Below, one piece after another: positions 1 to 7,634 of a stretch of 18,448 nt of DNA; the first letter of the stretch is position 1, and the number at the start of each line of letters is the position of its first letter. The notes below the pieces were generated by a model. That model saw only the letters and a program-made list of their open reading frames with translations. It searched no databases and was not told the origin of the DNA. The stretch is from NCBI GenBank assembly GCA_035527275.1, contig DATLBA010000140.1, forward strand, positions 1 through 18,448, written 5' to 3'. The translations under genes and the position numbers were made by a program. This stretch comes from DATLBA01 sp035527275 (lineage in GTDB: Bacteria; Planctomycetota; Phycisphaerae; FEN-1346).

Positions 1-686
1 CCGTCCACGACGCAGACCGCCTCGGCCTGAAGCCCGGACGGTTCGAGGACCACCTCCGAGTCGGGCCGAAGGACCAGCGGCCGGTGCGTCAGCGAATGCG
101 GGCAGATCGGCACCAGGACCATCGCCTCCAAGCCCGGCGCCAGAATGGGCCCGTGCGCCGACAGGCAGTAGGCGGTCGAGCCGGTCGGCGTCGCGACCAG
201 GACACCGTCCGCGTAGTAGGTCGTCACGGCCTCGCCGTCGATCGTTGCCGCGATGCCGACCATGCGATGGGCCTTGCCTCCCGCGACCAGCACGTCGTTC
301 AGGAAGAGGTATTCGCGTCCCTCGCCGCCCTTGGCGTTTTCGCATCGGGCGCTGAGCATCATGCGGCGCGACGGCCGCAACTGCCCGGCGGCCAGCGCAT
401 CGAACTGGTCGCGAAACTCTTCGTCCGTGAACCCCGCCAGGTATCCGAGTTTGCCCAGGTTGATTCCGACGACGGGCACTTCGCGCCCCGCGAGCATCCG
501 GGCGGCCCGCAGAATCGATCCGTCGCCTCCGAGCACGACGACGAGGTCGGCGTCCGTCTGAAGCGGTTCGTCGCTCAGTTCCAGCCATCTGGTTTCGGCG
601 CGGGTTTCGAGCCACGGCCGCAGCGCGTCGCAGCAGTCGGCCGCGCCGGGCTTCTCGGCATTGACGAGAATCAGGATTCGCTTCAC
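1..686 (-). CDS. nadK: NAD kinase, partial (C-terminus beyond window edge)
   Basis: ATP-dependent phosphorylation of NAD to NADP in the cytoplasm. About 228 residues are visible; NAD kinases usually run 270-300, so the last part of the second domain lies off the left edge. The translation shows the GGDG nucleotide motif at residues 53-56, the GINLGKLGYLAGF stretch at about 75-86, the conserved LNDV, and DGVLVATPTGSTAY followed by PHSLTHRPLVL, all family hallmarks. I chose the GTG at 686 because a GGAGGG ribosome site lies 6 nt upstream and the protein then begins directly with the first beta strand (VKRILILVN). In-frame ATGs exist at 701 and 710; the latter overlaps the dxs stop as TGATG, so translation is probably coupled to dxs. 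One oddity is SAHGP where most homologues have SAGGP. Identity is very secure; the exact start is less so. Confidence 0.93.
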   Translation of the reverse strand, partial: MKRILILVNAEKPGAADCCDALRPWLETRAETRWLELSDEPLQTDADLVVVLGGDGSILRAARMLAGREVPVVGINLGKLGYLAGFTDEEFRDQFDALAAGQLRPSRRMMLSARCENAKGGEGREYLFLNDVLVAGGKAHRMVGIAATIDGEAVTTYYADGVLVATPTGSTAYCLSAHGPILAPGLEAMVLVPICPHSLTHRPLVLRPDSEVVLEPSGLQAEAVCVVD

Positions 687-709
687 CGGAGGCCCTCCCA
701 TCTGGTGCA

Positions 710-2590
710 TCAGCCTTCTTGCGCGAGTGTGCGGACGCGCTCGACGATTCGCCCGGCCGTAAGCCCCGCTGCCTCGAGTTGCACTGCGCGCGTATCATGG
801 GCGACGAACGCATCCGGGACCGCCGCGAGGTGAATCTTTTTTGCGTCCAGGCCCAGCGCCTCAGCCGCTTCGAGTGCGGCCGATCCGAACCCGCCCGGCG
901 CGGTGTGGTCCTCGAGCGTGAGGACCCACGGCTGCGCGTCGAGAAGCGACGCCACGCACTCGGAGTCGATCGGTTTGGCGAATCGGGCGCTGACGACCGT
1001 CACGCGGGTTCCGTCGCCGGCCAGCCGGTCCGCCGCTTCCACCGCCACCTTCGCCACCGCGCCGTAGGCGAGGATCGCCCCGTCGTCGCCTTCGCGCAAG
1101 ATGGCGGCCCGGCCCACCTCGACCTCCTGCTCGGAGAGCGATTCGGCCGGCGTGCGGTCTCGCGGGTACCGGATGGCCCACGGCCCTTCGGCGGCGAGCG
1201 CCAGCCGCAACATCCCTGCAAGTTCCGCCCGGTCGGCCGGCGCTGCGAGCGTAAAGGCCGGCAGGTGCCGAAAATACGCCACGTCGTACAGGCCGTGATG
1301 CGTCGGCCCGTCTTCCCCGACCAGCCCGGCCCGGTCCACCAGGAACACCACCGGCAGACCCTGAAGGGCGACCTCGTGGAACAGTTGGTCGTAGGCCCGC
1401 TGGAGAAACGTCGAGTAGATGCCGACCACCGGTCGCAGGCCTCCTCGCGCAAGGCCCGCCGCCAACGCCACGGCGTGCTGCTCACAGATGCCGACGTCGA
1501 AAAAGCGGTCGGCGAACCGGTGCGCGAAACGGACGAGCCCTGTGCCCTCGGGCATCGCCGCCGTGATGGCGACGATTCGCTCGTCCCGGCTCGCCCGTTC
1601 GATTAACTCGTCCATTGCGGCGTCGGTCCATGTGGTGGTTTCGGCAGCCTCGGGCTGAACCACGACTTCACCGTTCTGTTCGGTGAACGGTTTGGCGCTG
1701 TGCCACGCCTCCGGTTTCTCGGCCGCCGGCGCAAAGCCGTACCCTTTCTGCGTGTGGATGTGGAGGAGGCGCGGCCCTTCGAGCCCCTTCATCTCTTCGA
1801 TTGCTTCCAGAAGCGCGTCGATGTTGTGCCCGTCCACCGGTCCGAAACAGCGGAAGCCGAAGTGTTCGAGGGCGTGGTCCGGCACCATCGCGTCCTTCAT
1901 CGCGTCCTTGAACCGGTGGATGGCCTGCGAGATCGGCCCGCCCAACGGTATCCGGTCCAGCATCTCGCGTACTTCCTGCTTCAGGTTGTCGTAAGCGGGC
2001 GTTGTCCGCACGGCCGTCAGGTATCGCGCCAGCGCCCCGACCGTCGGGCTGATCGCCATCTGGTTGTCGTTCAGGATCACCAGGAGGTTCGCCTCGATGT
2101 CGCCGGCGTGGTTTAGGCCCTCCAGCGCCAGGCCCGTCGCCATGGCGCCGTCGCCGATGACCGCCACCGTCTGGACGTCCGAACCGGCCCGCTGCTCGGC
2201 CAGTGCAAGACCCAGGGCCGTCGAAATGCTCGTTCCCGCGTGCCCTGTCTGGAACAGGTCGTAGGGGCTCTCGGCCGGGTTCGGGAACCCGCTCACGCCG
2301 CCGGCGGTCCGCAACCCGGCGAATCCGGCGAGCCGGCCGGTCAGAATCTTGTGCGCGTAACACTGGTGCCCGACGTCCAGGACAAGATGGTCGCGCGAGA
2401 AGTCGAAGGTCCGGTGCAGCGCGATGGTCAGGTCCACGACTCCGAGGTTGCTGGCCAGGTGCCCGCCGCGCGCCGCCACCGTCTCGGTGACGACGGCGCG
2501 GATTTCCTGGCCGAGCCGCCGCAGTTCCGCCGAGCTCAAGCCGTGCAAGTCCCTCGGCGAACGGATGTTATTCAGCAATCGGTCCGACAT
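710..2590 (-). CDS. dxs: 1-deoxy-D-xylulose-5-phosphate synthase
   Basis: Thiamine-diphosphate enzyme that condenses pyruvate and glyceraldehyde 3-phosphate to DXP, the first step of the MEP isoprenoid pathway. The protein has 626 residues, normal for the family. The N-terminal domain has GGHLASNLGVV (His44, proton transfer) and the ThDP motif GDG at 146-148 through NDN at 174-176. The Pyr domain has the catalytic glutamate in GICEQHAV at residue 370, followed by the transketolase C-terminal domain. The frame is open upstream to 2674, but that 28-residue extension is encoded by a dispersed intergenic repeat. The ATG at 2590 has a GGAGGA ribosome site about 10 nt upstream and gives the usual MSDRLLNNIRSPRDL start. 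It lies downstream of ispA and upstream of nadK, probably one operon. The tlyA gene often found between dxs and nadK is absent here. Confidence 0.96.
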   Translation of the reverse strand: MSDRLLNNIRSPRDLHGLSSAELRRLGQEIRAVVTETVAARGGHLASNLGVVDLTIALHRTFDFSRDHLVLDVGHQCYAHKILTGRLAGFAGLRTAGGVSGFPNPAESPYDLFQTGHAGTSISTALGLALAEQRAGSDVQTVAVIGDGAMATGLALEGLNHAGDIEANLLVILNDNQMAISPTVGALARYLTAVRTTPAYDNLKQEVREMLDRIPLGGPISQAIHRFKDAMKDAMVPDHALEHFGFRCFGPVDGHNIDALLEAIEEMKGLEGPRLLHIHTQKGYGFAPAAEKPEAWHSAKPFTEQNGEVVVQPEAAETTTWTDAAMDELIERASRDERIVAITAAMPEGTGLVRFAHRFADRFFDVGICEQHAVALAAGLARGGLRPVVGIYSTFLQRAYDQLFHEVALQGLPVVFLVDRAGLVGEDGPTHHGLYDVAYFRHLPAFTLAAPADRAELAGMLRLALAAEGPWAIRYPRDRTPAESLSEQEVEVGRAAILREGDDGAILAYGAVAKVAVEAADRLAGDGTRVTVVSARFAKPIDSECVASLLDAQPWVLTLEDHTAPGGFGSAALEAAEALGLDAKKIHLAAVPDAFVAHDTRAVQLEAAGLTAGRIVERVRTLAQEG

Positions 2591-2622
2591 ATTTACAACT
2601 CCTCCAGCCTCAACACGTCGTG

Positions 2623-2742
2623 AACCGCAAAGAACGCAGAGGCCGCGAAGAAAAGCGGTTTTCTTGAGCAGCAACTTCCTTCGTGCTCGGCGTTTACCCG
2701 CCGCGCTTGCCCGCCGTGGCGGGGCGGGCGGCCTTTGCGGTT
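2623..2742. repeat. Inverted intergenic repeat between ispA and dxs
   Basis: Two related arms in opposite orientation fill most of the 164-nt gap. AACCGCAAA at 2623-2631 is matched perfectly by TTTGCGGTT at 2734-2742. The following stretch of the left arm (cgcagaggccgcgaag) resembles the right arm read backwards (cgccgagcacgaag), with an extra GC-rich palindrome inserted in the right arm. Transcribed from the ispA promoter it could fold into a long hairpin between the two cistrons. It also creates the false N-terminal extension of dxs. I see no protein in it. Confidence 0.6.
2710..2723. repeat. Palindrome, copy 1 of the CCCGCC-NN-GGCGGG family
   Basis: Six-base arms CCCGCC and GGCGGG around a 2-nt centre. 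The palindrome is nested inside the right arm of the ispA-dxs inverted repeat, as if it had inserted there. A related copy lies at 3872-3885 and a variant at 18417-18432. Confidence 0.6.
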
Positions 2743-2754
2743 AATCGGCGGCAG

Positions 2755-3657
2755 TCAAAACGTCCGCTCCACAACGAACCGTGCGATGTCGCGGAGCCAG
2801 TCGGCCTCGTGACCGAACGCCGCAAGCGCCGCCACGGCGCGGTCGGCTTCGGCTCTGGCCCGCCTCCTAGCCGCCTCCGGTCCGAAAAGCCGCACATAGG
2901 TCAGTTTTCCCGCCGCCTCGTCCTTCCCGGCGGTCTTGCCGAGCGTCTCGGTCGAACTTTGGGCGTCGAGGATGTCGTCGGCGACCTGAAACGCCAGACC
3001 CAAGTGCAATCCGTACCCGGCGAGGCTCCGTTCCAGGTGTTCACTCGCCCCGGCGGCGATGGCGCCCATCACGGCGGCCGCCTGAATCAGCCGCGCGGTC
3101 TTACGGTAATGGATCGCCTCAAGGACCTGCTCGTCCTTGGATTGGTTGCGCTCGGCCGCGAGGTCCGCCGACTGGCCGCCGACCATCCCTGTCGCGCCCG
3201 CCGCAAGCGCCAGCGTCGCGACGAGGCGCTGCGCCGTCGCGTGGTCCGGCACCCTTGCCGCCAGGTGCGCGAACGCCTCGGTCAGAAGCGCGTCGCCCGC
3301 CAGAACCGCCGTCGCCTTGTCGAACGCCTTGTGGCACGACGGTTTTCCGTGGCGGAGGTCATCGTTGTCCATGGCCGGCAGGTCGTCGTGGATGAGCGAG
3401 TACGTGTGAACCATTTCGACGGCACAGGCGGCCGGCGTGGCCGCGTCGGTCGTGCCTCCGCACGCTTCGCATGCCAGGAGGACGAGAATCGGCCGCAACT
3501 TCTTCCCCCCGCCGAGGGCCATGTACCGCATCGCTTCGTAGAGGTCGCGGCTGACTTCGTCCGGGCACTCGAGCGCCTCGTCGAGCGCGCGGGTGACCTG
3601 GTCGCGCCGCTCACGGAGGACGTTCTGGATGGTTTGTGGCGAAGTCGGCCCGTTCAT
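2755..3657 (-). CDS. ispA: Polyprenyl (farnesyl/geranylgeranyl) diphosphate synthase
   Basis: Short-chain trans-prenyltransferase that condenses isopentenyl diphosphate with allylic diphosphates to make FPP or GGPP. It has 300 residues, typical for bacterial IspA. The first aspartate-rich motif is DDLPAMD at 91-97, preceded by YSLIH as in E. coli IspA and followed by LRHGKPSCHKAF. The second is DDILD at 227-231. GGGKKLRP at 49-56 binds the diphosphate, and GGQSADL and HYRKTA are also present. The ATG at 3657 has GAGG about 8 nt upstream. It is first in the ispA-dxs-nadK block, with a promoter 70-100 nt upstream. The sequence before the first motif favours FPP, but chain length cannot be fixed by reading alone and GGPP is possible. 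Confidence 0.92.
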   Translation of the reverse strand: MNGPTSPQTIQNVLRERRDQVTRALDEALECPDEVSRDLYEAMRYMALGGGKKLRPILVLLACEACGGTTDAATPAACAVEMVHTYSLIHDDLPAMDNDDLRHGKPSCHKAFDKATAVLAGDALLTEAFAHLAARVPDHATAQRLVATLALAAGATGMVGGQSADLAAERNQSKDEQVLEAIHYRKTARLIQAAAVMGAIAAGASEHLERSLAGYGLHLGLAFQVADDILDAQSSTETLGKTAGKDEAAGKLTYVRLFGPEAARRRARAEADRAVAALAAFGHEADWLRDIARFVVERTF

Positions 3658-3725
3658 CGCCTGGTCCTCGTAGAGTGCCTCCTAACAAGCACTTGACCGG
3701 CTTGTTCCTTCAGGGGCGGTTTTGC

Positions 3726-3754
3726 ATCCTATCACCGCTCCGTTGGCCTGACAA
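3726..3754 (-). promoter_or_regulatory. Sigma70-type promoter for ispA-dxs-nadK
   Basis: On the minus strand TTGTCA (3754-3749) and TAGGAT (3731-3726) are separated by exactly 17 nt. This predicts a start near 3719 and a leader of about 60 nt before the ispA ATG. Confidence 0.6.
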
Positions 3755-3859
3755 GGTAAAACGATGTCTGGCGGGTGCGGCAAGTTTTTCCGGCGCGCCG
3801 GTAGTGGAGACAGCCGAGGCGATCAATGCCGCGCGTGACGGCGGGCAAGGATGACGCGG

Positions 3860-3905
3860 GGGTGCGGGGTGCCCGCCACGGCGGGTAAAGTCCCACCCCG
3901 CACCC
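3860..3905. repeat. Nested palindrome in the ispA-rpsA divergent region (copy 2)
   Basis: A 12-bp perfect inverted repeat (GGGTGCGGGGTG at 3860-3871, complement at 3894-3905) encloses the palindrome CCCGCCACGGCGGG at 3872-3885. The inner palindrome is the same family as at 2710-2723. The rest of the 3755-3989 gap shows no convincing gene; open frames here look like GC-rich noise. Confidence 0.65.
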
Positions 3906-3989
3906 GGAAGGCTTGAGCACGCCCCCCGGAATGCACTCGATGCCAGAATCTTCGGTCACGCCTTGCCGCGCGGGCAGGGATTTAAGGTC

Positions 3990-4018
3990 TTGCAATAAGA
4001 GGTAGCGTGACCTATAGT
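3990..4018 (+). promoter_or_regulatory. Sigma70-type promoter for rpsA
   Basis: TTGCAA (3990-3995) and TATAGT (4013-4018) are separated by 17 nt, which puts the start near 4025. The resulting leader is about 150 nt. Confidence 0.65.
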
Positions 4019-4101
4019 GCGAGTCTTTGCGGGCCGGCATCGGGTCGGCCGCGCCGCCTCCCCTTGTCAGATGGGGTCTTCGACAGGCGGGTTTTGGGAA
4101 C

Positions 4102-4152
4102 GCGGCGGCAAGTGTCCCCGGCGTTCGGGGGCGGAAACCGTCTTGCCGTCGC
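4102..4152 (+). promoter_or_regulatory. Structured leader upstream of rpsA
   Basis: An 11-bp stem (GCGGCGGCAAG at 4102-4112 with CTTGCCGTCGC at 4142-4152, one G-U pair) encloses a smaller hairpin (CCCCG at 4116-4120 with CGGGG at 4126-4130). It ends 8 nt before the GGGAGG ribosome site at 4160-4165. In E. coli, S1 represses its own translation through leader hairpins. A similar role here is an inference from position and structure. Confidence 0.45.
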
Positions 4153-4176
4153 CCGGATAGGGAGGTTTTCGGGTTC

Positions 4177-6138
4177 ATGCAAAAGAGTCAGGTTCATCGC
4201 GAATACGGTTTGAACGACGCCGACATTGAGCAGGAAGTGGCGTCGGTCTTTGGGGACACCCAGCAGGTGGAAACTCTGGAGCGCCTGTATGAGGATTCGG
4301 TTAAACAATTCGAGGTGGGCAGTGTGGTCAGGGGCCGGGTAGTCCGGTCTGTGGGCAACGACGCCGTGATCGACATCGGCTTCAAGAGCGAAGGGACGGT
4401 CCCTCTGAGCGAATGGGGCTCGGCGCCGCCTGAACTGAGCGACGAGGTGGACGTCCTGTTGGAGGCGGTGGAGGACGAGAGCGGCCTGGTATTGCTGTCG
4501 AAGCGGAAGGCGGACCGGATCAAGGGGTGGGAAAAGGTCCTCAGCGAGAACGCCGAGGGCGACGTCGTCACCGGCCGCGTCAGCCGCAAGATCAAAGGCG
4601 GCCTGCTGGTGGATATCGGCGTGCCGGTGTTCCTGCCGGCGAGCCAGGTGGACATCCGCCGACCGGCCGACGTTTCGGCGTATATCGGGCGGGAGATTTC
4701 CTGCAAGATCCTGAAGATCGACGCGGACCGGCGGAACATCGTGGTGTCGCGTCGGCGCCTCATCGAAGAGGAGCGCGAGGAGTCGAAGCAGGAACTCCTC
4801 GCCACGCTGCACGTCGGGCAGGTCCGAGAAGGCGTGGTCAAGAACCTTGCGACGTTCGGCGCGTTCGTGGATCTGGGCGGAATCGACGGCCTGCTCCATA
4901 TCACGGACCTGGCATGGGGACGCGTGGCCCACCCCGGCGAGGCCGTTTCAATCGACGAGAAGGTCCGGGTGAAAATTCTGTCGATCGACCGTGCAAAGGA
5001 AAAGGTGGCGCTGGGCCTGAAACAATTGGTCGCGTCGCCGTGGCACGACATTGAGGTCCGATATCCGATCGGGTCAAAGGCAAGCGGCGAGGTGGTCAAT
5101 GTCATGCCCTATGGCGCCTTCGTGAAACTGGAGGAGGGTATCGAAGGGCTCGTGCACGTCAGCGAAATGTCCTGGACGAAACGCATCAATCATCCCTCCG
5201 AGGTCGTGAGCGTCGGCGACGAGGTCGAGGTGGTGGCGCTGGCCATCGACAAAGCGAAGCAGGAAATCAGCCTCGGCATGAAACAGACGGAGGTCAACCC
5301 CTGGATACTGGTCAAGGAGAAGTATCCGCCGGGGACGACCGTCGAAGGGGTGGTCCAGAACCTGGCCAACTACGGCGCGTTTATCGAGATCGAAGAGGGC
5401 ATCGACGGCCTGCTTCACCTGAGCGACATGTCGTGGACGCAGAAAGTGAACCACCCGTCGGAGGTGCTCCAGAAGGGCCAGACGGTCAAGTGCGTGGTGC
5501 TGAGCGTGGACCAGGACAAAAGGCGCGTGGCGCTGGGCTTCAAACAACTGGAGGAGGACCCGTGGGAGCGCCGGATTCCGGAGGCCTACGTGGCGGGCGA
5601 GATCGTGCGGGGCAAGGTGACGAAGGTGACGAACTTCGGCGTGTTCGTGGAACTGGAGCCGGGGCTGGAGGGGCTGCTGCACGTTTCGGAACTGGCGGAT
5701 CAGAAGGTGGAGAATCCGGAAGACATCGTCAAGCCGGGCGATGAGATCGAGGTCAAGGTGCTCCGCGTGGACGCCGACGACCGCAAGATCGGCCTGAGCC
5801 TGAAGCGCGTCCAGTGGGCGGCCGAAGAAGAGGTCCAGGAGGCCGAGGGCGATCGGGAGGCGCCGCGTCTGGGCGGCATCCAGCACGCGGAGGAAAACGC
5901 CGACCAGGGCGAAGAGGGCGAAGGCAAGGCTCTGTTCGGCACTCCGCTGCCGGCGTCGAAATCGGCTTCGGAGGCCGAGGAACCTGCTGAAGAGAAACCT
6001 GCCGAAGATGAACCGCCCGGTGAGGCCGAGCCGGCCGAGGCGGAGGCCGAACAGGACGCGGGTGAGGCTCCGGAAGCCGACGAGTCACACGATACGCCAC
6101 CCGAAACGGAGCCGGAAGACGACGCCGCCACATCATGA
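4177..6138 (+). CDS. rpsA: 30S ribosomal protein S1, six S1 domains and acidic tail
   Basis: RNA-binding ribosomal protein that helps load mRNA on the 30S subunit. It has 653 residues. Six OB-fold S1 repeats are visible in order, opening with GSVVRGRVV, GDVVTGRVS, GQVREGVVK, GSKASGEVV, GTTVEGVVQ and GEIVRGKVT. Repeats 3-6 have the well-formed core (YGAFVKLEEGIEGLVHVSEMSW type), while 1 and 2 are shorter and more divergent, as in E. coli, where they contact the ribosome. The last 100 or so residues are a low-complexity Glu/Ala/Pro tail, probably disordered. The frame is open back to 4027 but overlaps the leader. The ATG at 4177 follows GGGAGG by 11 nt and gives the protein start MQKSQVHREYGL. 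It is transcribed alone and converges on the neighbouring isomerase. Confidence 0.95.
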   Translation: MQKSQVHREYGLNDADIEQEVASVFGDTQQVETLERLYEDSVKQFEVGSVVRGRVVRSVGNDAVIDIGFKSEGTVPLSEWGSAPPELSDEVDVLLEAVEDESGLVLLSKRKADRIKGWEKVLSENAEGDVVTGRVSRKIKGGLLVDIGVPVFLPASQVDIRRPADVSAYIGREISCKILKIDADRRNIVVSRRRLIEEEREESKQELLATLHVGQVREGVVKNLATFGAFVDLGGIDGLLHITDLAWGRVAHPGEAVSIDEKVRVKILSIDRAKEKVALGLKQLVASPWHDIEVRYPIGSKASGEVVNVMPYGAFVKLEEGIEGLVHVSEMSWTKRINHPSEVVSVGDEVEVVALAIDKAKQEISLGMKQTEVNPWILVKEKYPPGTTVEGVVQNLANYGAFIEIEEGIDGLLHLSDMSWTQKVNHPSEVLQKGQTVKCVVLSVDQDKRRVALGFKQLEEDPWERRIPEAYVAGEIVRGKVTKVTNFGVFVELEPGLEGLLHVSELADQKVENPEDIVKPGDEIEVKVLRVDADDRKIGLSLKRVQWAAEEEVQEAEGDREAPRLGGIQHAEENADQGEEGEGKALFGTPLPASKSASEAEEPAEEKPAEDEPPGEAEPAEAEAEQDAGEAPEADESHDTPPETEPEDDAATS

Positions 6139-6145
6139 GAGTAGG

Positions 6146-6163
6146 GACACGGCATGCCGTGTC
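6146..6163. repeat. 18-bp perfect palindrome after rpsA
   Basis: GACACGGCATGCCGTGTC lies 8 nt after the rpsA stop in the convergent gap. It is partly extended by GAGTAG on the left and CTAC/GACTC on the right. No T-run follows, so it is not a standard terminator. It may be an RNA 3' end hairpin, a protein-binding site or a dispersed repeat. Confidence 0.55.
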
Positions 6164-6234
6164 TACGACTCAGGGTTGCCGTGGCCGGCTCTACTCCTTT
6201 TGACGGGATTCTTTGAGACGAGAACGATTCCCGG

Positions 6235-7005
6235 TCAGGCGGCCTCCCATTCTCGGCGGAGGAATTTGAGCGTCGGGCCGAGTTGGGACTTCACCTCATT
6301 CCATTGGCATTCGAGGCTGATGCGTCCGCCGTAGCCGATCTCCTTGAGTTTGGCGAAAAACGGCCGATAGTTGACCTCCCCCGGGCCGGGCGGCCCGCGC
6401 GTTTCCGGGTCGGCCATGTGGCCGTGGACGAGGAGGTCGGCCGCCTCATTCAAGTGCTCCAGCGGCTCGTTTTCCTGAGCCATGTGGTAGAAATCGCACA
6501 GGATTGCGATTCCCGGTGTTCCTGCCCGTGCGATGAGTTCCAACCCCTCCGCCACGCTGTTCAAGATGTTGGTCTCAGCGCGTCGGAGCGGTTCCATGGC
6601 CACCGTGATTCCCTCGGCCTGGGCCAACGGCCCGATGAGCCGCATCGCCTCCACGAGTTGCTCTTCGCCGCTTTCACGCGGCCATCCGGGCGGCACGTTG
6701 CGCGCGCCGCCCGCCCCGAAGGCGATGACCGAAGCCCCCATACAGCGTGCTCGGCGGAAGGCTCGTCCCGCGTAGGTCTCGAGGCGCTCCAGGTCCGCCT
6801 CGGGTCCTGTGACTTTCAGGTCGGACGGCAGGAAGACGTTCAGCGCGCAGACGGGCAGCGGCAGCGCGGCAGGGTCAACCGGCGGGTTCCAGGATTCATC
6901 CAGCGGCCGCAGCAGGCTCTGGACGCCGGCCTCGATGTAATCCGCCCCGGCCTGTTCGGCCAAGTTGACCTGCTCGATGCCGATGCAAACACCGAATCTT
7001 ACCAT
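6235..7005 (-). CDS. Sugar phosphate isomerase/epimerase (xylose isomerase-like TIM barrel)
   Basis: 256-residue single-domain protein of the AP-endonuclease-2/xylose-isomerase-like TIM-barrel superfamily, whose members isomerise or epimerise sugars and hydroxypyruvate using a divalent metal. Likely metal or catalytic residues are Glu138 (TVAMEPL), Asp171 and His174 (LCDFYHM), His196 (HGHMADP) and Glu232 (ISLECQW), all at strand ends as in the family. There is no signal peptide, so it is cytoplasmic. The ATG at 7005 has AGGAGG 5 nt upstream. It appears monocistronic with its own promoter. The substrate cannot be assigned from sequence or neighbours; related enzymes include hydroxypyruvate isomerase and tagatose 3-epimerase. 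Confidence 0.85.
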   Translation of the reverse strand: MVRFGVCIGIEQVNLAEQAGADYIEAGVQSLLRPLDESWNPPVDPAALPLPVCALNVFLPSDLKVTGPEADLERLETYAGRAFRRARCMGASVIAFGAGGARNVPPGWPRESGEEQLVEAMRLIGPLAQAEGITVAMEPLRRAETNILNSVAEGLELIARAGTPGIAILCDFYHMAQENEPLEHLNEAADLLVHGHMADPETRGPPGPGEVNYRPFFAKLKEIGYGGRISLECQWNEVKSQLGPTLKFLRREWEAA

Positions 7006-7031
7006 AGCAGCCTCCTAAAAATAGGCTGACC

Positions 7032-7059
7032 ATAATAAGGAGGCCGTTGAGGGGGTCAA
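7032..7059 (-). promoter_or_regulatory. Promoter for the isomerase gene
   Basis: Minus-strand TTGACC (7059-7054) and TATTAT (7037-7032) with a 16-nt spacer. The predicted start near 7025 leaves a leader of about 20 nt that contains the AGGAGG. Confidence 0.6.
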
Positions 7060-7101
7060 GCCCTTTGCCCGCCAGGTGGGGGTCCGGCCGGAGGGCCGGA
7101 C

Positions 7102-7130
7102 TTGCATGGGGCCGGTCCGCCGCCTATACT
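7102..7130 (+). promoter_or_regulatory. Promoter for tRNA-Val
   Basis: TTGCAT (7102-7107) and TATACT (7125-7130) with a 17-nt spacer. The mature tRNA begins 15 nt after the -10 box. Confidence 0.65.
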
Positions 7131-7144
7131 TCCTTGCGTTCGAC

Positions 7145-7221
7145 GGGCGCTTAGCTCAGCTGGCAAGAGCGCCTCCCTTACAAGGAGGAGGTCAGAGGTT
7201 CGAGTCCTCTAGCGCCCACCA
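7145..7221 (+). tRNA. tRNA-Val(UAC), CCA encoded
   Basis: Complete cloverleaf. The acceptor stem GGGCGCT pairs with AGCGCCC (7211-7217) and the D stem is GCTC/GAGC. The anticodon stem CCTCC/GGAGG (7172-7176, 7184-7188) carries loop CTTACAA with anticodon TAC at 7179-7181. The T stem AGAGG/CCTCT carries loop TTCGAGT. Discriminator A7218 is followed by encoded CCA. The 3' end is the apparent integration site of the island to the right. Confidence 0.97.
7198..7221 (+). repeat. attL core (3' end of tRNA-Val)
   Basis: These 24 bp begin GTTCGAGTCC and end GCGCCCACCA. They cover the T loop, the 3' half of the T stem, the acceptor strand and CCA, and are identical to 15706-15729. Identity stops at once on both sides (g versus a before it, gatttg versus tcgtgc after it). 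Confidence 0.85.
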
Positions 7222-7599
7222 GATTTGTATTTCCCTCTTTGAGTTGATTCGCATCCCTTCGCACGGCATCGCAAACCGCGTGTTCCGGCTTCTTCCCCCT
7301 TTCCTTGTGGCGAGGCGATCCGGCCGGGACTCCGCTCCGGGCTCCGCCCTCCGCTCCCTCCCAGCCACCTCCCTCGCCATCCTACCACTCGTTCGGGAAG
7401 CCTAGTTGAACACCTTTTAACCCCGACGGAGGACTTCTTCGGGATTTCCGGGGACACCCATAACCGGGCGTGTCAAGGGCATCCCGACCCCGGAAGTCGT
7501 TTCCCTGATTACCCGCCGTTCCTCTTGTCGTCCAGGCTACTATCGTGACGCGTGCCTTTCGGGCACCCCCTCGCATTGCGTCCGCCCCCATGAATTCCA
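7222..7599. other. Left end of the island, no convincing gene
   Basis: About 380 nt with no ORF that has a family signature or good ribosome site. A short minus-strand frame ends in WWALEDSNL, which is the antisense of the tRNA 3' end and not a real protein. If the element was built like related ones, its integrase gene would have lain here on the minus strand, reading toward the tRNA. No trace of recombinase motifs can be read. Confidence 0.5.
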
Positions 7600-7628
7600 T
7601 TGATGCCCTGGCGCGCAGCGTCTATAGT
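7600..7628 (+). promoter_or_regulatory. Candidate promoter of the efflux operon
   Basis: TTGATG (7600-7605) and TATAGT (7623-7628) with a 17-nt spacer, which predicts a start near 7635. It is the best promoter-like match I found upstream of the operon. There is no long-spacer dyad of the MerR/CueR type, and no regulator gene is nearby. Confidence 0.5.
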
Positions 7629-7634
7629 CTCCCC

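Noticed and set aside
7192..7380. Minus-strand frame ending WWALEDSNL
   Set aside because: The ending is the antisense translation of the tRNA-Val 3' end, a common spurious peptide, and the rest has no family signal.
7076..7405. Plus-strand frame containing RLAQLARAPPLQGGGQRFESSSAH
   Set aside because: This is the tRNA-Val gene itself read as protein.
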